A DNA stretch of 64,000 bases from an uncultured Collinsella sp. (lineage in GTDB: Bacteria > Actinomycetota > Coriobacteriia > Coriobacteriales > Coriobacteriaceae). The stretch's first letter is position 1. The number at the start of each line of letters is the position of its first letter. Of the stretch, positions 7,323 through 15,634 are shown one piece after another. The DNA lies in NCBI GenBank assembly GCA_902491765.1, contig CABUIY010000004.1, positions 82,293-146,292 on the forward strand, read 5' to 3'. Both the position numbers and the translations under genes were made by a program. Below the pieces are notes generated by a model. It was given only the letters and a program-made list of their open reading frames with translations. It made no database searches and was not told where the DNA came from.

Positions 7323-8267
7323 GTGGCGTTCAACCATAAGCACCTGATCGACATTACCGAGTACTCCGAAGAGGACATCAAGCTCATCCTCGAGACCGCC
7401 AAGGCGTTCTCCGAGGTCAACGAGCGTGCCATCAAGAAGGTCCCCACGCTCAAGGGCAAGACCATCGTCAACATGTTCAACGAGCCCTCGACGCGCACCC
7501 GCAGCTCCTTCGAGCTCGCCGAGAAGCGTCTTTCGGCCGACAGCCTCAACTTTGGCGGCTCCTCGACCTCCACGGTCAAGGGCGAGAGCCTCGTCGACAC
7601 CGTCGAGACCCTCAACGCCTACAAGATCGACTGCATCGTCGTGCGCGATAAGCACGCCGGTGCTCCCTACATCGTCACGCAGAACTCGCCCGCGAGCGTC
7701 ATCTGCGCCGGTGACGGCAAGCACAACCATCCCACGCAGGCCCTGCTCGACCTGTACACCATCTGGGAGCACAAGGGTGACTTCCACGGTCTGAAGGTCG
7801 CCGTCGTCGGCGATATCGCGCACTCCCGCGTCTGCGGCTCGCTGATCCCCGCCCTTAAGATCATGGGCTGCGAGACCTACGCCGTCGCCCCCGGCACGCT
7901 GCTGCCGCCGGCGCCCGAGGTCCTGGGCTGCGACCACGTGACGAGCGACCTCGATTCCGTCCTGCCCGAGCTGGACGTCGTCTACATGCTGCGCGTGCAG
8001 CAGGAGCGTCTCGAGGGTGCCCCGTTCCCGACCATTCGTGAGTACCACAAGCTCTTCGGTCTGACCAAGGACCGCGAGAAGCTCATGAAGCCCGACGCGA
8101 TTATCTGCCACCCGGGCCCCATCAACCGCGGCGTCGAGTTCGATTCCTATATGGCCGACCACCCGCAACGCTCCGTCATCCTGGAGCAGGTCTACGCCGG
8201 TATCTGCGTGCGTATGGCTATCCTGTATCTGCTGCTTGGAGGTGCCGATAATGGCCTTGCTTCTTAA
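7323..8267 (+). CDS. pyrB: Aspartate carbamoyltransferase catalytic subunit
   Basis: Joins carbamoyl phosphate and aspartate, the committed step of UMP synthesis. Phosphate-binding STRTRSSFE lies near residue 55 and HPTQALLD near 135; length 314 matches the family. I choose GTG 7323 (MAFNHKHLID) because GGGAGGTG at 7306-7313 sits at usable distance; a GTG at 7311 in the same frame overlaps that ribosome site and the pyrR stop. No regulatory subunit (pyrI) is present, consistent with control by PyrR. Confidence 0.96.
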   Translation: MAFNHKHLIDITEYSEEDIKLILETAKAFSEVNERAIKKVPTLKGKTIVNMFNEPSTRTRSSFELAEKRLSADSLNFGGSSTSTVKGESLVDTVETLNAYKIDCIVVRDKHAGAPYIVTQNSPASVICAGDGKHNHPTQALLDLYTIWEHKGDFHGLKVAVVGDIAHSRVCGSLIPALKIMGCETYAVAPGTLLPPAPEVLGCDHVTSDLDSVLPELDVVYMLRVQQERLEGAPFPTIREYHKLFGLTKDREKLMKPDAIICHPGPINRGVEFDSYMADHPQRSVILEQVYAGICVRMAILYLLLGGADNGLAS

Positions 8268-9540
8268 GAATGCCCACGTCGTCGACCCGTCCGTCGAGCT
8301 TGACGGTGTCGTTGACGTCCTGATTGACGGCGACAAGATCGCCGAGGTCGGCGAGAATCTCGCCGTCGAGGGAGCCGAGGTCCGCGACCTTTCCGGCAAG
8401 TACCTCGTCCCCGGCCTGGTGGATATGCACGTTCACCTTCGCGAGCCCGGCTACGAGGTCAAAGAGGACATCGAGAGCGGTACCCGCGCAGCTGCCAAGG
8501 GCGGCTTTACCGGCGTGTGCTCCATGCCCAACACCGATCCCGTCACCGATAACGGTACCGTCGTGGAGTTCGTAAAGTCCCGTGCTGCCGAGGTCGGTCA
8601 CTGCCGCGTCTATCCGTCGGGCGCCATGACCCGCGGTCTTAAGGGCGAGGCCATGTCCGAGATGGGCGATATGGTCGCCCACGGCGCCGTCGCCTTCACC
8701 GACGACGGTCGCGGCGTGCAAGGCGCGGGCATGCTCCGTCGTTGCATGGACTACGGCAAGATGTTCGGCAAGGTCTTTATGAGCCACTGCCAGGACGAGG
8801 ACTTGGTCGGCCACGGCCAGATCAACGAGGGCAAGGTCTCGACCCGTCTGGCCCTCGAGGGCTGGCCGGCTGCCGGCGAGGAGCTCCAGATCGCCCGCGA
8901 CATCGAGATCGCCAAGCTGACCGGTGCCAAGCTGCACATCCAGCACATCTCCACCGCCCATGGTCTGGAGATCGTGCGTGCCGGTAAGGCCGCTGGCGTT
9001 CAGGTTACCTGCGAGGCTACCCCGCACCACATGTTCCTGACCGAGAACGACCTGGACGAGACCTACAACACCTCGCTCAAGGTCAATCCGCCGCTGCGTA
9101 CCGAGGAAGATGCCGAGGCCATCCGTCAGGGCGTCATCGACGGCACCGTCGACGCTATCGTCACCGATCACGCTCCCCACACCCCGTGGGAGAAGGCCCG
9201 CGAGTTCGAGCTTGCGCCCTTTGGCATGATCGGCCTTGAGACCTCCCTGTCGCTCGTACTCACCGAGCTGGTCAACACGGGCAAGATGAGCGTGGGCCGC
9301 ATGGTCGAGCTCATGGCCATCAAGCCGCGTGAGATTCTGGGCCTCGACCAGGTTCAGGTCAAGGCGGGCTCCGTTGCCGACCTGACCGTGTTCGACCCCT
9401 CTGCCACCTGGACGGTCGGTGAGGACGGTTATGAGTCGCGCGCCGAGAACTCCGGTTTTGCCGGCCGCACGCTTACCGGTCGTGCCACCGATGTGTTTGT
9501 CGGCGGTAAGCAGACGCTCGCCGACGGCTGCATCTGCTAG
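8251..9540 (+). CDS. pyrC: Dihydroorotase
   Basis: Cyclises carbamoyl aspartate to dihydroorotate. 429 residues of the amidohydrolase fold: metal ligands in DMHVHLRE near residue 60 and DHAPH near 305, characteristic of class I dihydroorotases. ATG 8251 follows GGAGGTG and overlaps the end of pyrB by 17 bases, so translation is probably coupled. Confidence 0.97.
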   Translation: MALLLKNAHVVDPSVELDGVVDVLIDGDKIAEVGENLAVEGAEVRDLSGKYLVPGLVDMHVHLREPGYEVKEDIESGTRAAAKGGFTGVCSMPNTDPVTDNGTVVEFVKSRAAEVGHCRVYPSGAMTRGLKGEAMSEMGDMVAHGAVAFTDDGRGVQGAGMLRRCMDYGKMFGKVFMSHCQDEDLVGHGQINEGKVSTRLALEGWPAAGEELQIARDIEIAKLTGAKLHIQHISTAHGLEIVRAGKAAGVQVTCEATPHHMFLTENDLDETYNTSLKVNPPLRTEEDAEAIRQGVIDGTVDAIVTDHAPHTPWEKAREFELAPFGMIGLETSLSLVLTELVNTGKMSVGRMVELMAIKPREILGLDQVQVKAGSVADLTVFDPSATWTVGEDGYESRAENSGFAGRTLTGRATDVFVGGKQTLADGCIC

Positions 9541-9632
9541 CATAGCCTTATCGCTTTTGTGCGCGGTGCCCTTGCGGTGCCGCGCTTTCTGTTCGTTTTG
9601 ACCATGCAATCGCATGGGGGATTGGAGCGTCT

Positions 9633-10424
9633 ATGCCCACACCTTCCACTGCACGCATGCACGACTTCGAGGTCGTCTCGAACCAGAAGATCGCCGACGG
9701 CATCTTCTCGCTCGTCATCTCGGCCCCCAAGCTTGCAAGTGCGCTCAAGCCCGGTCAGTTTGTGAACATTGCCGTGCCCGGCGATGCGTCCTCGCTGCTT
9801 CGCGTGCCCCTGAGCTTCTATCGCGCCGACGCCCAGGCCGGCACCGTCGAGCTGTGGTACGCCGTCGTGGGTGACGACACCCGTCGTCTGTCGCAGATGG
9901 CCCCCGGCTCCAAGTCCAACCTGTTGGGCCCTGGCGGCCGCGGCTGGCTTGTTCCCGAGGGCACCAGGAAGGCGCTGCTCGTGGCGGGCGGCATCGGCGT
10001 TCCGCCCGTGCTCTGCCTCGCCGGCAAGCTTGCCGAGCAGGGCGTGGATGTCGACGTGTGCCTGGGCTTTGGCACCGCTTCCAAGGCCGTGGGTGTCGAT
10101 GAGTTCCGCGCGCTGGGCGCCACGGTTAACGTGTGCACCGACGATGGCACGCTGGGCACGCACGGTTTTTGCACCGACCCGGCAGCCGAGCTGCTCGGCG
10201 AGGGCGGCTACGACTACGTCGCCAGCTGCGGCCCCGCCGTCATGATGAAGAAAGTCGCCGCCGCTGCCGCCGAGGCCGGTGCGTACTGCGAGGTGTCGCT
10301 TGAGCGCATGATGAGCTGTGGCTTTGGCGCCTGCAACACCTGCAATGTCGAGACGGTCGACGGTATGAAGGGTGCTTGCATGTGCGGCCCCGTGTTCGAT
10401 GCTTCCAAGGTGGTGGTCTTCTAG
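9633..10424 (+). CDS. pyrK: Dihydroorotate dehydrogenase electron-transfer subunit
   Basis: 263-residue ferredoxin-reductase-type subunit carrying FAD and a 2Fe-2S cluster. FAD-binding RVPLSFYRAD lies near residue 55, the nucleotide site VAGGIGVPPV near 115, and the cluster cysteines are in MMSCGFGACNTC and GACMCGP near the C-terminus. It passes electrons from dihydroorotate to NAD+ in the class 1B enzyme. Upstream gap of 92 bases from pyrC; stop codon overlaps the GTG of pyrD. Confidence 0.96.
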   Translation: MPTPSTARMHDFEVVSNQKIADGIFSLVISAPKLASALKPGQFVNIAVPGDASSLLRVPLSFYRADAQAGTVELWYAVVGDDTRRLSQMAPGSKSNLLGPGGRGWLVPEGTRKALLVAGGIGVPPVLCLAGKLAEQGVDVDVCLGFGTASKAVGVDEFRALGATVNVCTDDGTLGTHGFCTDPAAELLGEGGYDYVASCGPAVMMKKVAAAAAEAGAYCEVSLERMMSCGFGACNTCNVETVDGMKGACMCGPVFDASKVVVF

Positions 10425-11347
10425 TGGGTACCGTGAACATGGCCGTCGATTTCGGCGGCGTCAAGATGCAGAACCCCATCAACACCGCAGCCGGTACCTT
10501 TGGCTACGGCTGGCAGTTCCAGAACTTCTTTGATGTTTCCCAGTTGGGCGCCATCACCACCAAGGGCTGCGCTGCCGAGCCCTGGCCCGGCAATCCCGCG
10601 CCCCGTATGGCCGAGATTCCCGGCGGCATGATTAACTCCGTGGGCCTTCAGAACCCCGGCGTGGCCGCCTTTGCCCGTGAGTCCGGTCCGTGGCTCGAGC
10701 AGCTTTCCAAGGACGGCTGCCAGGTCATCTGTCAGGTTGCCGGCCACTCCGTTGACGAGTTTGTCCGCGCACTTGAGATGTATGTCGAGCTGTGCCCCTG
10801 GGCTGCCGGCTACGAGATCAACGTGAGCTGCCCTAATATCGCCGCCGGCGGTGCCGCTATGGGCTCTACGCCCGAGGGCGCCTCATCCGTTATGGCTGCC
10901 TGCCGCAAGGTGACCGATAAGCCGCTGTTCGTGAAGATGGCGCCGGTCAACGTCGCCGAGATCGCCAAGGCCCTCGAGGCTGCCGGTGCCGACGGCCTTT
11001 CGGTCATCAACTCCATCCAGGGCATGGCCATCGACGTCCATACCCGCAAGTCCCGCGTGGCCAAGCCCAAGGGCGGCCTTTCGGGCCCGCTGTGCCACCA
11101 CATCGCCGTGCGCATGGTCTGGGAGGTAGCCCAGGCCGTCGATATCCCCATCAACGGTGTCGGCGGTGTCATGACGGGCGAAGATGCGGCTGAGTTCATC
11201 CTGGCCGGCGCCACCTGCGTGTCGGTTGGTATGGCCAACTTCGTCGATCCGTGCGCCTCGATTAAGATTGCGCATGAGCTCGAGGCCTGGGCCGAGTCCC
11301 AGGGCGTAAAGGACATCAACGAACTGGTAGGTGCTTTCGAATGCTAG
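10424..11347 (+). CDS. pyrD: Dihydroorotate dehydrogenase, class 1B catalytic subunit
   Basis: Oxidises dihydroorotate to orotate with FMN in an alpha/beta barrel. NVSCPNIAAGG carries the catalytic Cys typical of class 1B, and the presence of pyrK agrees. I take GTG 10424, which shares one base with the pyrK stop and has AAGGTGG about nine bases upstream, giving 307 residues; GTG 10433 and ATG 10439 are alternatives. Its stop overlaps pyrF by seven bases. Confidence 0.96.
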   Translation: MGTVNMAVDFGGVKMQNPINTAAGTFGYGWQFQNFFDVSQLGAITTKGCAAEPWPGNPAPRMAEIPGGMINSVGLQNPGVAAFARESGPWLEQLSKDGCQVICQVAGHSVDEFVRALEMYVELCPWAAGYEINVSCPNIAAGGAAMGSTPEGASSVMAACRKVTDKPLFVKMAPVNVAEIAKALEAAGADGLSVINSIQGMAIDVHTRKSRVAKPKGGLSGPLCHHIAVRMVWEVAQAVDIPINGVGGVMTGEDAAEFILAGATCVSVGMANFVDPCASIKIAHELEAWAESQGVKDINELVGAFEC

Positions 11348-12057
11348 AGACCGATGCCCGCGACCGCGTAATCGTCGCCCTCGACTGCGACCGTGAGCGT
11401 GCGCTCGAGCTCGCCCACGAGCTTTCGGGCCATGCCGCTTGGCTCAAGGTTGGCATGACGCTCTATTACGCCGAGGGTCCTGAGATCGTCAAGACGTTCA
11501 AGGATCTGGGCTTTAAGGTCTTCCTTGACCTTAAGTTCCATGATATTCCGCATCAGGTTCGCGGTGCCGCCCGCGCGGCCTCGCTTGCCGGTGCTGACCT
11601 GCTTTCGGTCCACGGTCTGGGCTCGGGCGCTATGCTCGCTGCCTGCCGCGAGGGTGCCGAGGAGGCGCGCGAGGACCGTGCCAAGCTTGTCGCCATTACC
11701 GTGCTCACGAGCATGAACCAGGATGCCTTGAGCGAGATCGGCGTCGAGTCGCCGGTGGCCGAGGAGGCCGCCCGCCTGGCAAAGCTCGCTCAGGCCAACG
11801 GCATCGATGGCATCGTGTGCTCGCCGATGGAGGCTCACGACATGCGTGAGCTGCTGGGTCCTGATGCCCTGATCGTGACTCCGGGTGTGCGTCCGGTGGG
11901 TGCCGCCTTAGGCGACCAGTCCCGCGTGGCGACGCCTTCCCAGGCTATCGAGCGTGGCGCAAGCCACATTGTGGTGGGCCGTCCCATCACCGGCGCCGAC
12001 GATCCGGTTGCCGCCTTTGACGCCATTGTCGCCGAGCTGGTCGAAAACGTCGCGTAA
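11341..12057 (+). CDS. pyrF: Orotidine-5'-phosphate decarboxylase
   Basis: Last step of UMP synthesis. 238 residues; the active-site Asp-Lys-Asp motif appears as LDLKFHDIPHQV near residue 60, and phosphate-binding GVRPVG and VVGRPIT near the end. Final gene of the operon. pyrE and carAB are not in this window, so orotate phosphoribosyltransferase and carbamoyl-phosphate synthase must be encoded elsewhere. Confidence 0.97.
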   Translation: MLETDARDRVIVALDCDRERALELAHELSGHAAWLKVGMTLYYAEGPEIVKTFKDLGFKVFLDLKFHDIPHQVRGAARAASLAGADLLSVHGLGSGAMLAACREGAEEAREDRAKLVAITVLTSMNQDALSEIGVESPVAEEAARLAKLAQANGIDGIVCSPMEAHDMRELLGPDALIVTPGVRPVGAALGDQSRVATPSQAIERGASHIVVGRPITGADDPVAAFDAIVAELVENVA

Positions 12058-12102
12058 AAGATTCCCCTAAGTCACCACTTTTGGGTCTTATTAGCACAAA
12101 AT

Positions 12103-12160
12103 AGCCCCTGTGCCTGCGTAAACTTTCCCATCCTTTGTGTGGAATCGCAGGTCAGGGGCT
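12103..12160 (+). terminator. Possible terminator after pyrF
   Basis: AGCCCCTG and GCCTGCG pair with CGCAGG and CAGGGGCT, one mismatch, across a 27-base loop. There is no strong T-run after it, so it may be a stem that stabilises the 3' end rather than a classical terminator. Confidence 0.5.
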
Positions 12161-12179
12161 TAACTTTGGGCGCAGTATA

Positions 12180-12208
12180 TTGCACTTTTTGCGGGTATCG
12201 TCTAACCT
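12180..12208 (+). promoter_or_regulatory. Promoter for mihF-gmk-rpoZ-thiI
   Basis: TTGCAC (12180-12185), 17-bp spacer, TAACCT (12203-12208). The resulting leader of about 80 bases contains an inverted repeat, ATTGGGCATTTT (12220-12231) against AAAATGCCAAT (12248-12258), with one bulged G. Confidence 0.6.
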
Positions 12209-12296
12209 ATGGAGCCGCGATTGGGCATTTTGTACGTTCTACGTGCTAAAATGCCAATTATTGAATCAGATATAACCCAACTATTTGGAGGTTCGA

Positions 12297-12605
12297 ATGG
12301 CACTCCCTCAGCTTACCGATGAGCAGCGCAAGCAGGCTCTTGAGAAGGCTGCTGCCGCACGTCACGCCCGCGCTGAGCTTCGCGAGCAGATCAAGAAGGG
12401 CGAGAAGTCCCTTGAGTCCGTGCTCAACTCCGATGACCCCATCGCTTCCCGCATGAAGGTTTCCACCCTCATCGAGTCTCTCCCTGGTTATGGCAAGGCC
12501 AAGGCCGCCAAGATCATGGAGGAGCTCGGTATCTCCGCTACCCGTCGCGTCCAGGGCCTCGGCGTCCGTCAGCGCGAGCAGCTCCTCGAGCAGCTGACCA
12601 AATAA
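12297..12605 (+). CDS. mihF: Integration host factor, actinobacterial type (mIHF)
   Basis: 102-residue basic DNA-binding protein of the family first known as mycobacterial integration host factor, a single-chain nucleoid protein unrelated to HU/IHF. The central helix-two-turn-helix region reads VSTLIESLPGYGKAKAAKIM. ATG 12297 follows GGAGG by five bases. Located directly before gmk as in other actinobacteria, supporting the phylum assignment. Confidence 0.93.
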   Translation: MALPQLTDEQRKQALEKAAAARHARAELREQIKKGEKSLESVLNSDDPIASRMKVSTLIESLPGYGKAKAAKIMEELGISATRRVQGLGVRQREQLLEQLTK

Positions 12606-13175
12606 GTGAGCGCTCAGGATTCCAAGCTCTTTGTGATTTCTGGACCGTCAGGCGCAGGCAAGGGTACGCTCGTCACTCGTGTGCGCGAGCGCCGCTCGAA
12701 CCTGGGCCTGACGGTTTCGGCTACCACGCGAGCACCACGCAAAGGTGAGGTCGACGGCGTCAACTACTTTTTTCTGACGCGCGAGGAGTTCGACCGCCGC
12801 GTGGCAAACGGTGAGTTTGTTGAGTGGGCCGAGGTCCACGGTAACTGCTACGGCACGTTGGTGAGCGAGGTCACATCCAAGCTCGCCTCGGGCGCATCTC
12901 TGATTTTGGAGATCGATGTCCAGGGCGCCCTGCAGGTGAAGGAGCGTTTCCCCGAGGCCGTGCTGATCTTTATTAAGCCGCCTTCGCTTGAGGTACTCCG
13001 CGAGCGTCTAGTCGGTCGCGGTACCGAGACGCCCGAGACGATTGAGCTGCGTATGGCAAACGCCGCCGATGAGCTTGCCCTTGCCGACCGCTACGACGAC
13101 GTCGTGGTAAATGACGATCTCGACCGCGCGACCGATGAGCTCGTTCGCGTTCTCGATATGCATGAAAGGATCTGA
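12606..13175 (+). CDS. gmk: Guanylate kinase
   Basis: Phosphorylates GMP to GDP. 189 residues; P-loop GPSGAGKGT at residues 13-21 and the GMP-binding stretch SATTRAPRKGE. GTG 12606 follows the mihF stop without a gap, suggesting coupled translation. Downstream rpoZ makes the common gmk-rpoZ pair. Confidence 0.96.
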   Translation: MSAQDSKLFVISGPSGAGKGTLVTRVRERRSNLGLTVSATTRAPRKGEVDGVNYFFLTREEFDRRVANGEFVEWAEVHGNCYGTLVSEVTSKLASGASLILEIDVQGALQVKERFPEAVLIFIKPPSLEVLRERLVGRGTETPETIELRMANAADELALADRYDDVVVNDDLDRATDELVRVLDMHERI

Positions 13176-13180
13176 GGTCC

Positions 13181-13462
13181 GTGTCCGTTGTAAAGCCTTG
13201 CATTGACGATCTTCTGGAGAAGACCGATCACAACCGCTTCCTGCTCGCTTCGCTTGCCTCCAAGCGCGCCTGCGACATCAATAGCATGCTGCGTGGCCAG
13301 CACAACCGCGTGCTTGCCGTCCAGGATGTCGATGACATCACCATCGGGCTTTCCGGTGCCGATACCATTTCGATGGCTATGGATGAGATTGTCGACGGCG
13401 ACATCTCTTACGACGAGGCCCGTTATGAGAAGGCGCTCGGCCACAAGGTTGCTGAAGCCTAA
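13181..13462 (+). CDS. rpoZ: RNA polymerase omega subunit
   Basis: 93 residues, with the omega signature of a short N-terminal segment (CIDDLLEKTDHNRFLLA) followed by a helix containing ASKRACDIN. Assists assembly of the beta' subunit. GTG 13181 is preceded by GAGG; it lies five bases after gmk and its stop abuts thiI. Confidence 0.93.
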   Translation: MSVVKPCIDDLLEKTDHNRFLLASLASKRACDINSMLRGQHNRVLAVQDVDDITIGLSGADTISMAMDEIVDGDISYDEARYEKALGHKVAEA

Positions 13463-14707
13463 ATGGCAGCTCGCGTCTGCCTGGTCCACTATCACGAGGT
13501 TGGACTGAAGGGCAAGAACCGCGCACATTTTGAGCATATCCTCATGGATAACATCAAGGCGGCCTTGGCCGCCTTTTCCGTGAATGCCGTGTCTCGAATT
13601 TCCGGTTATATCCTCGTGACCTTTAACGAGCATCAAGCCGACGAGGCGGCGCGTGTCATTCGCACTGTTCCCGGCGTTGCTCGTGTATCTTTGGCGTATC
13701 ACACCAACCGCGACCCGCAGGAGTACTGCGCCGCTGCCGTGAAGGCGCTGCGCGAGTTTGGTTCCTTCGATTCGTTTAAGGTACACGCCAAGCGCTCCAA
13801 TACCGACTACGAGCTCACCTCGATTGACATCAATCGTCAGGTGGGCGAGGTGCTGTGTGAGGCCTTCCCCGATAAAAAGGTTCAAATGCACGACCCCGAT
13901 GCGATGGTGCACGTACTGGTGGTCCAGGGTAGCGTTTATGTGTACGCGCGCTCCGAGCGCGGCGTGGGCGGTCTGCCGGTTGGTTCTGCCGGCAAGGTCG
14001 TGACGCTGCTGTCGTCGGGTATCGATTCTCCGGTGGCGACCTGGATGCTCGCGCGTCGCGGCGCGGTGTGCGTGCCGGTGCATTTTTCCGGTCGTCCGCA
14101 GACGCCCGATACGAGCGAGTATTTGGTGCAGGATATCATCCGTGCGCTTGAGCCGGGTGTCCAGATCGGCCGCCTGTACGTGGTACCGTTTGGCGACTGC
14201 CAGCGTGAGATTTCGGTCACCTGCCCCAGCAGCCTGCGCGTGATCATGTATCGCCGCATTATGTATTCGGTTGCCGAGCGCATTGCACACATCGAGGGCG
14301 CCAAGGCCATCGTTACGGGCGAATCGCTTGGGCAGGTTGCCTCCCAAACGCTTGAGAATATCATGGCCGTCAACGAGGCCGTGAAGATCCCCGTGTTCCG
14401 TCCGCTCATCGGGTCCGACAAGCAGGAGATTATTGCGCGCGCCGAGGAGATCGGTACGTTCGATATCTCGACCGAGGCCGCTCCCGACTGCTGCACGCTG
14501 TTTATGCCACGCCGTCCCGAGACGCACGCTAAACTCGATGCCGTGCATGAGGCCTGGGAGCTGTTCGATCACGAGGAGATGATCGAGCGCCTGCTCAAGC
14601 AGACCGAGTACATCGACTTCGAGAGCAACACGTATAAGGCCCCTAAGACCTTAAAACGCAAACATTCGGAGCTTGCTCCGCGTGAGATTTACCAAGATCA
14701 CGAGTAA
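13463..14707 (+). CDS. thiI: tRNA 4-thiouridine synthetase ThiI
   Basis: 414 residues with an N-terminal ferredoxin-like/THUMP region, then a PP-loop pyrophosphatase domain (LLSSGIDSPVATW near residue 185). It adenylates U8 of tRNA and inserts sulfur, and can also feed sulfur to thiamine thiazole. There is no C-terminal rhodanese domain, so the short form; sulfur would come directly from a cysteine desulfurase. ATG 13463 abuts the rpoZ stop. Confidence 0.95.
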   Translation: MAARVCLVHYHEVGLKGKNRAHFEHILMDNIKAALAAFSVNAVSRISGYILVTFNEHQADEAARVIRTVPGVARVSLAYHTNRDPQEYCAAAVKALREFGSFDSFKVHAKRSNTDYELTSIDINRQVGEVLCEAFPDKKVQMHDPDAMVHVLVVQGSVYVYARSERGVGGLPVGSAGKVVTLLSSGIDSPVATWMLARRGAVCVPVHFSGRPQTPDTSEYLVQDIIRALEPGVQIGRLYVVPFGDCQREISVTCPSSLRVIMYRRIMYSVAERIAHIEGAKAIVTGESLGQVASQTLENIMAVNEAVKIPVFRPLIGSDKQEIIARAEEIGTFDISTEAAPDCCTLFMPRRPETHAKLDAVHEAWELFDHEEMIERLLKQTEYIDFESNTYKAPKTLKRKHSELAPREIYQDHE

Positions 14708-14718
14708 TTTTGTGCATA

Positions 14719-14750
14719 GACCGATGATGCGCCTGCATCGTCGGTCTTTT
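14719..14750 (+). terminator. Terminator after thiI
   Basis: GACCGATGATGC, loop GCCT, GCATCGTCGGTC (one G-U pair), then TTTT. Closes the mihF-gmk-rpoZ-thiI unit. Confidence 0.9.
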
Positions 14751-14920
14751 GCTATCTGGGCATTTTGCGGCTAAGTGTTCATTTGCTGACGTGTGCCTGA
14801 ATAAATGGACAGATTTGTGCAAGGTTTTGGTCGGTTTTTGGTTTGACCGCTAAAACCGGTTTTGGAGCGTGGCAGTTGCAGGGCTCTTTTCCTGACACGA
14901 TGTTGTTGGGAGGTTTTGCT

Positions 14921-15634
14921 ATGGCGCAGCGCGAACAACACGAACGGGTCAAACTGATGGACCGCTTGGCGGATAAGCTGTTCGGTCATAAGGCAGTGGT
15001 GATGGCGATACTGGTCGTCATTGCGATGGCGAGTGGACTGGCGATGGCGAACCTTGGCGGCGGTGCCGGCAGTGTGTCGTTTGAGCACACTGATGGTTCG
15101 GGTTCGTTAGTGGAGCCGGGATCCGGCGATGCCTCGAGCGGAAAGGCATCCGAAGGCTCTTCGCCTAAGGCGTCTGCCGAGGCAGAGGTTTATGTCGATG
15201 TTGATGGCGCCGTTGTGTCGCCCGGTGTATATCGCCTCAAGGATGGCGCGCGGGTGGCTCAGGCGATTGATGCCGCCGGCGGGCTGGCGCCCGAGGCAGA
15301 CGTTACGGGGCTCAATCGGGCATCTAAGGTCGTCGATGGACAGAAGATTCACGTTCCAACGGTAGGGGAGCAGCAGACGTCCATTGCGGAAGCCGGTGTT
15401 GATGGTGGGGCTTCCGCATCATTGGGCGTGAGTGGCGCAACGGGCCTAGTCAACATCAATACGGCAAGCGCGGCAGAGCTGCAGACGCTCTCGGGCATCG
15501 GTCCCTCCATGGCGCAGTCGATTATCGATGAGCGGACAAAGAACGGTGCTTTTGCCTCGGTTGACGATCTGATGCGTGTGTCGGGAATCGGCGAGAAGAA
15601 GCTTGCCAAAATCAAAGATTGCATCTGCGTATGA
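14921..15634 (+). CDS. comEA: Competence protein ComEA (DNA receptor)
   Basis: 237 residues: short cytoplasmic basic start, one transmembrane helix near 30-48, a Ser/Gly linker, an SLBB/beta-grasp domain (VYVDVDGAVVSPGVYRL) and a C-terminal helix-hairpin-helix pair (VNINTASAAELQTLSGIG ... LMRVSGIGEKK) that binds double-stranded DNA outside the membrane. ATG 14921 follows GGGAGG; an upstream in-frame ATG lacks a ribosome site. Followed by comEC with an ATGA overlap, the usual DNA-uptake pair. Confidence 0.93.
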   Translation: MAQREQHERVKLMDRLADKLFGHKAVVMAILVVIAMASGLAMANLGGGAGSVSFEHTDGSGSLVEPGSGDASSGKASEGSSPKASAEAEVYVDVDGAVVSPGVYRLKDGARVAQAIDAAGGLAPEADVTGLNRASKVVDGQKIHVPTVGEQQTSIAEAGVDGGASASLGVSGATGLVNINTASAAELQTLSGIGPSMAQSIIDERTKNGAFASVDDLMRVSGIGEKKLAKIKDCICV

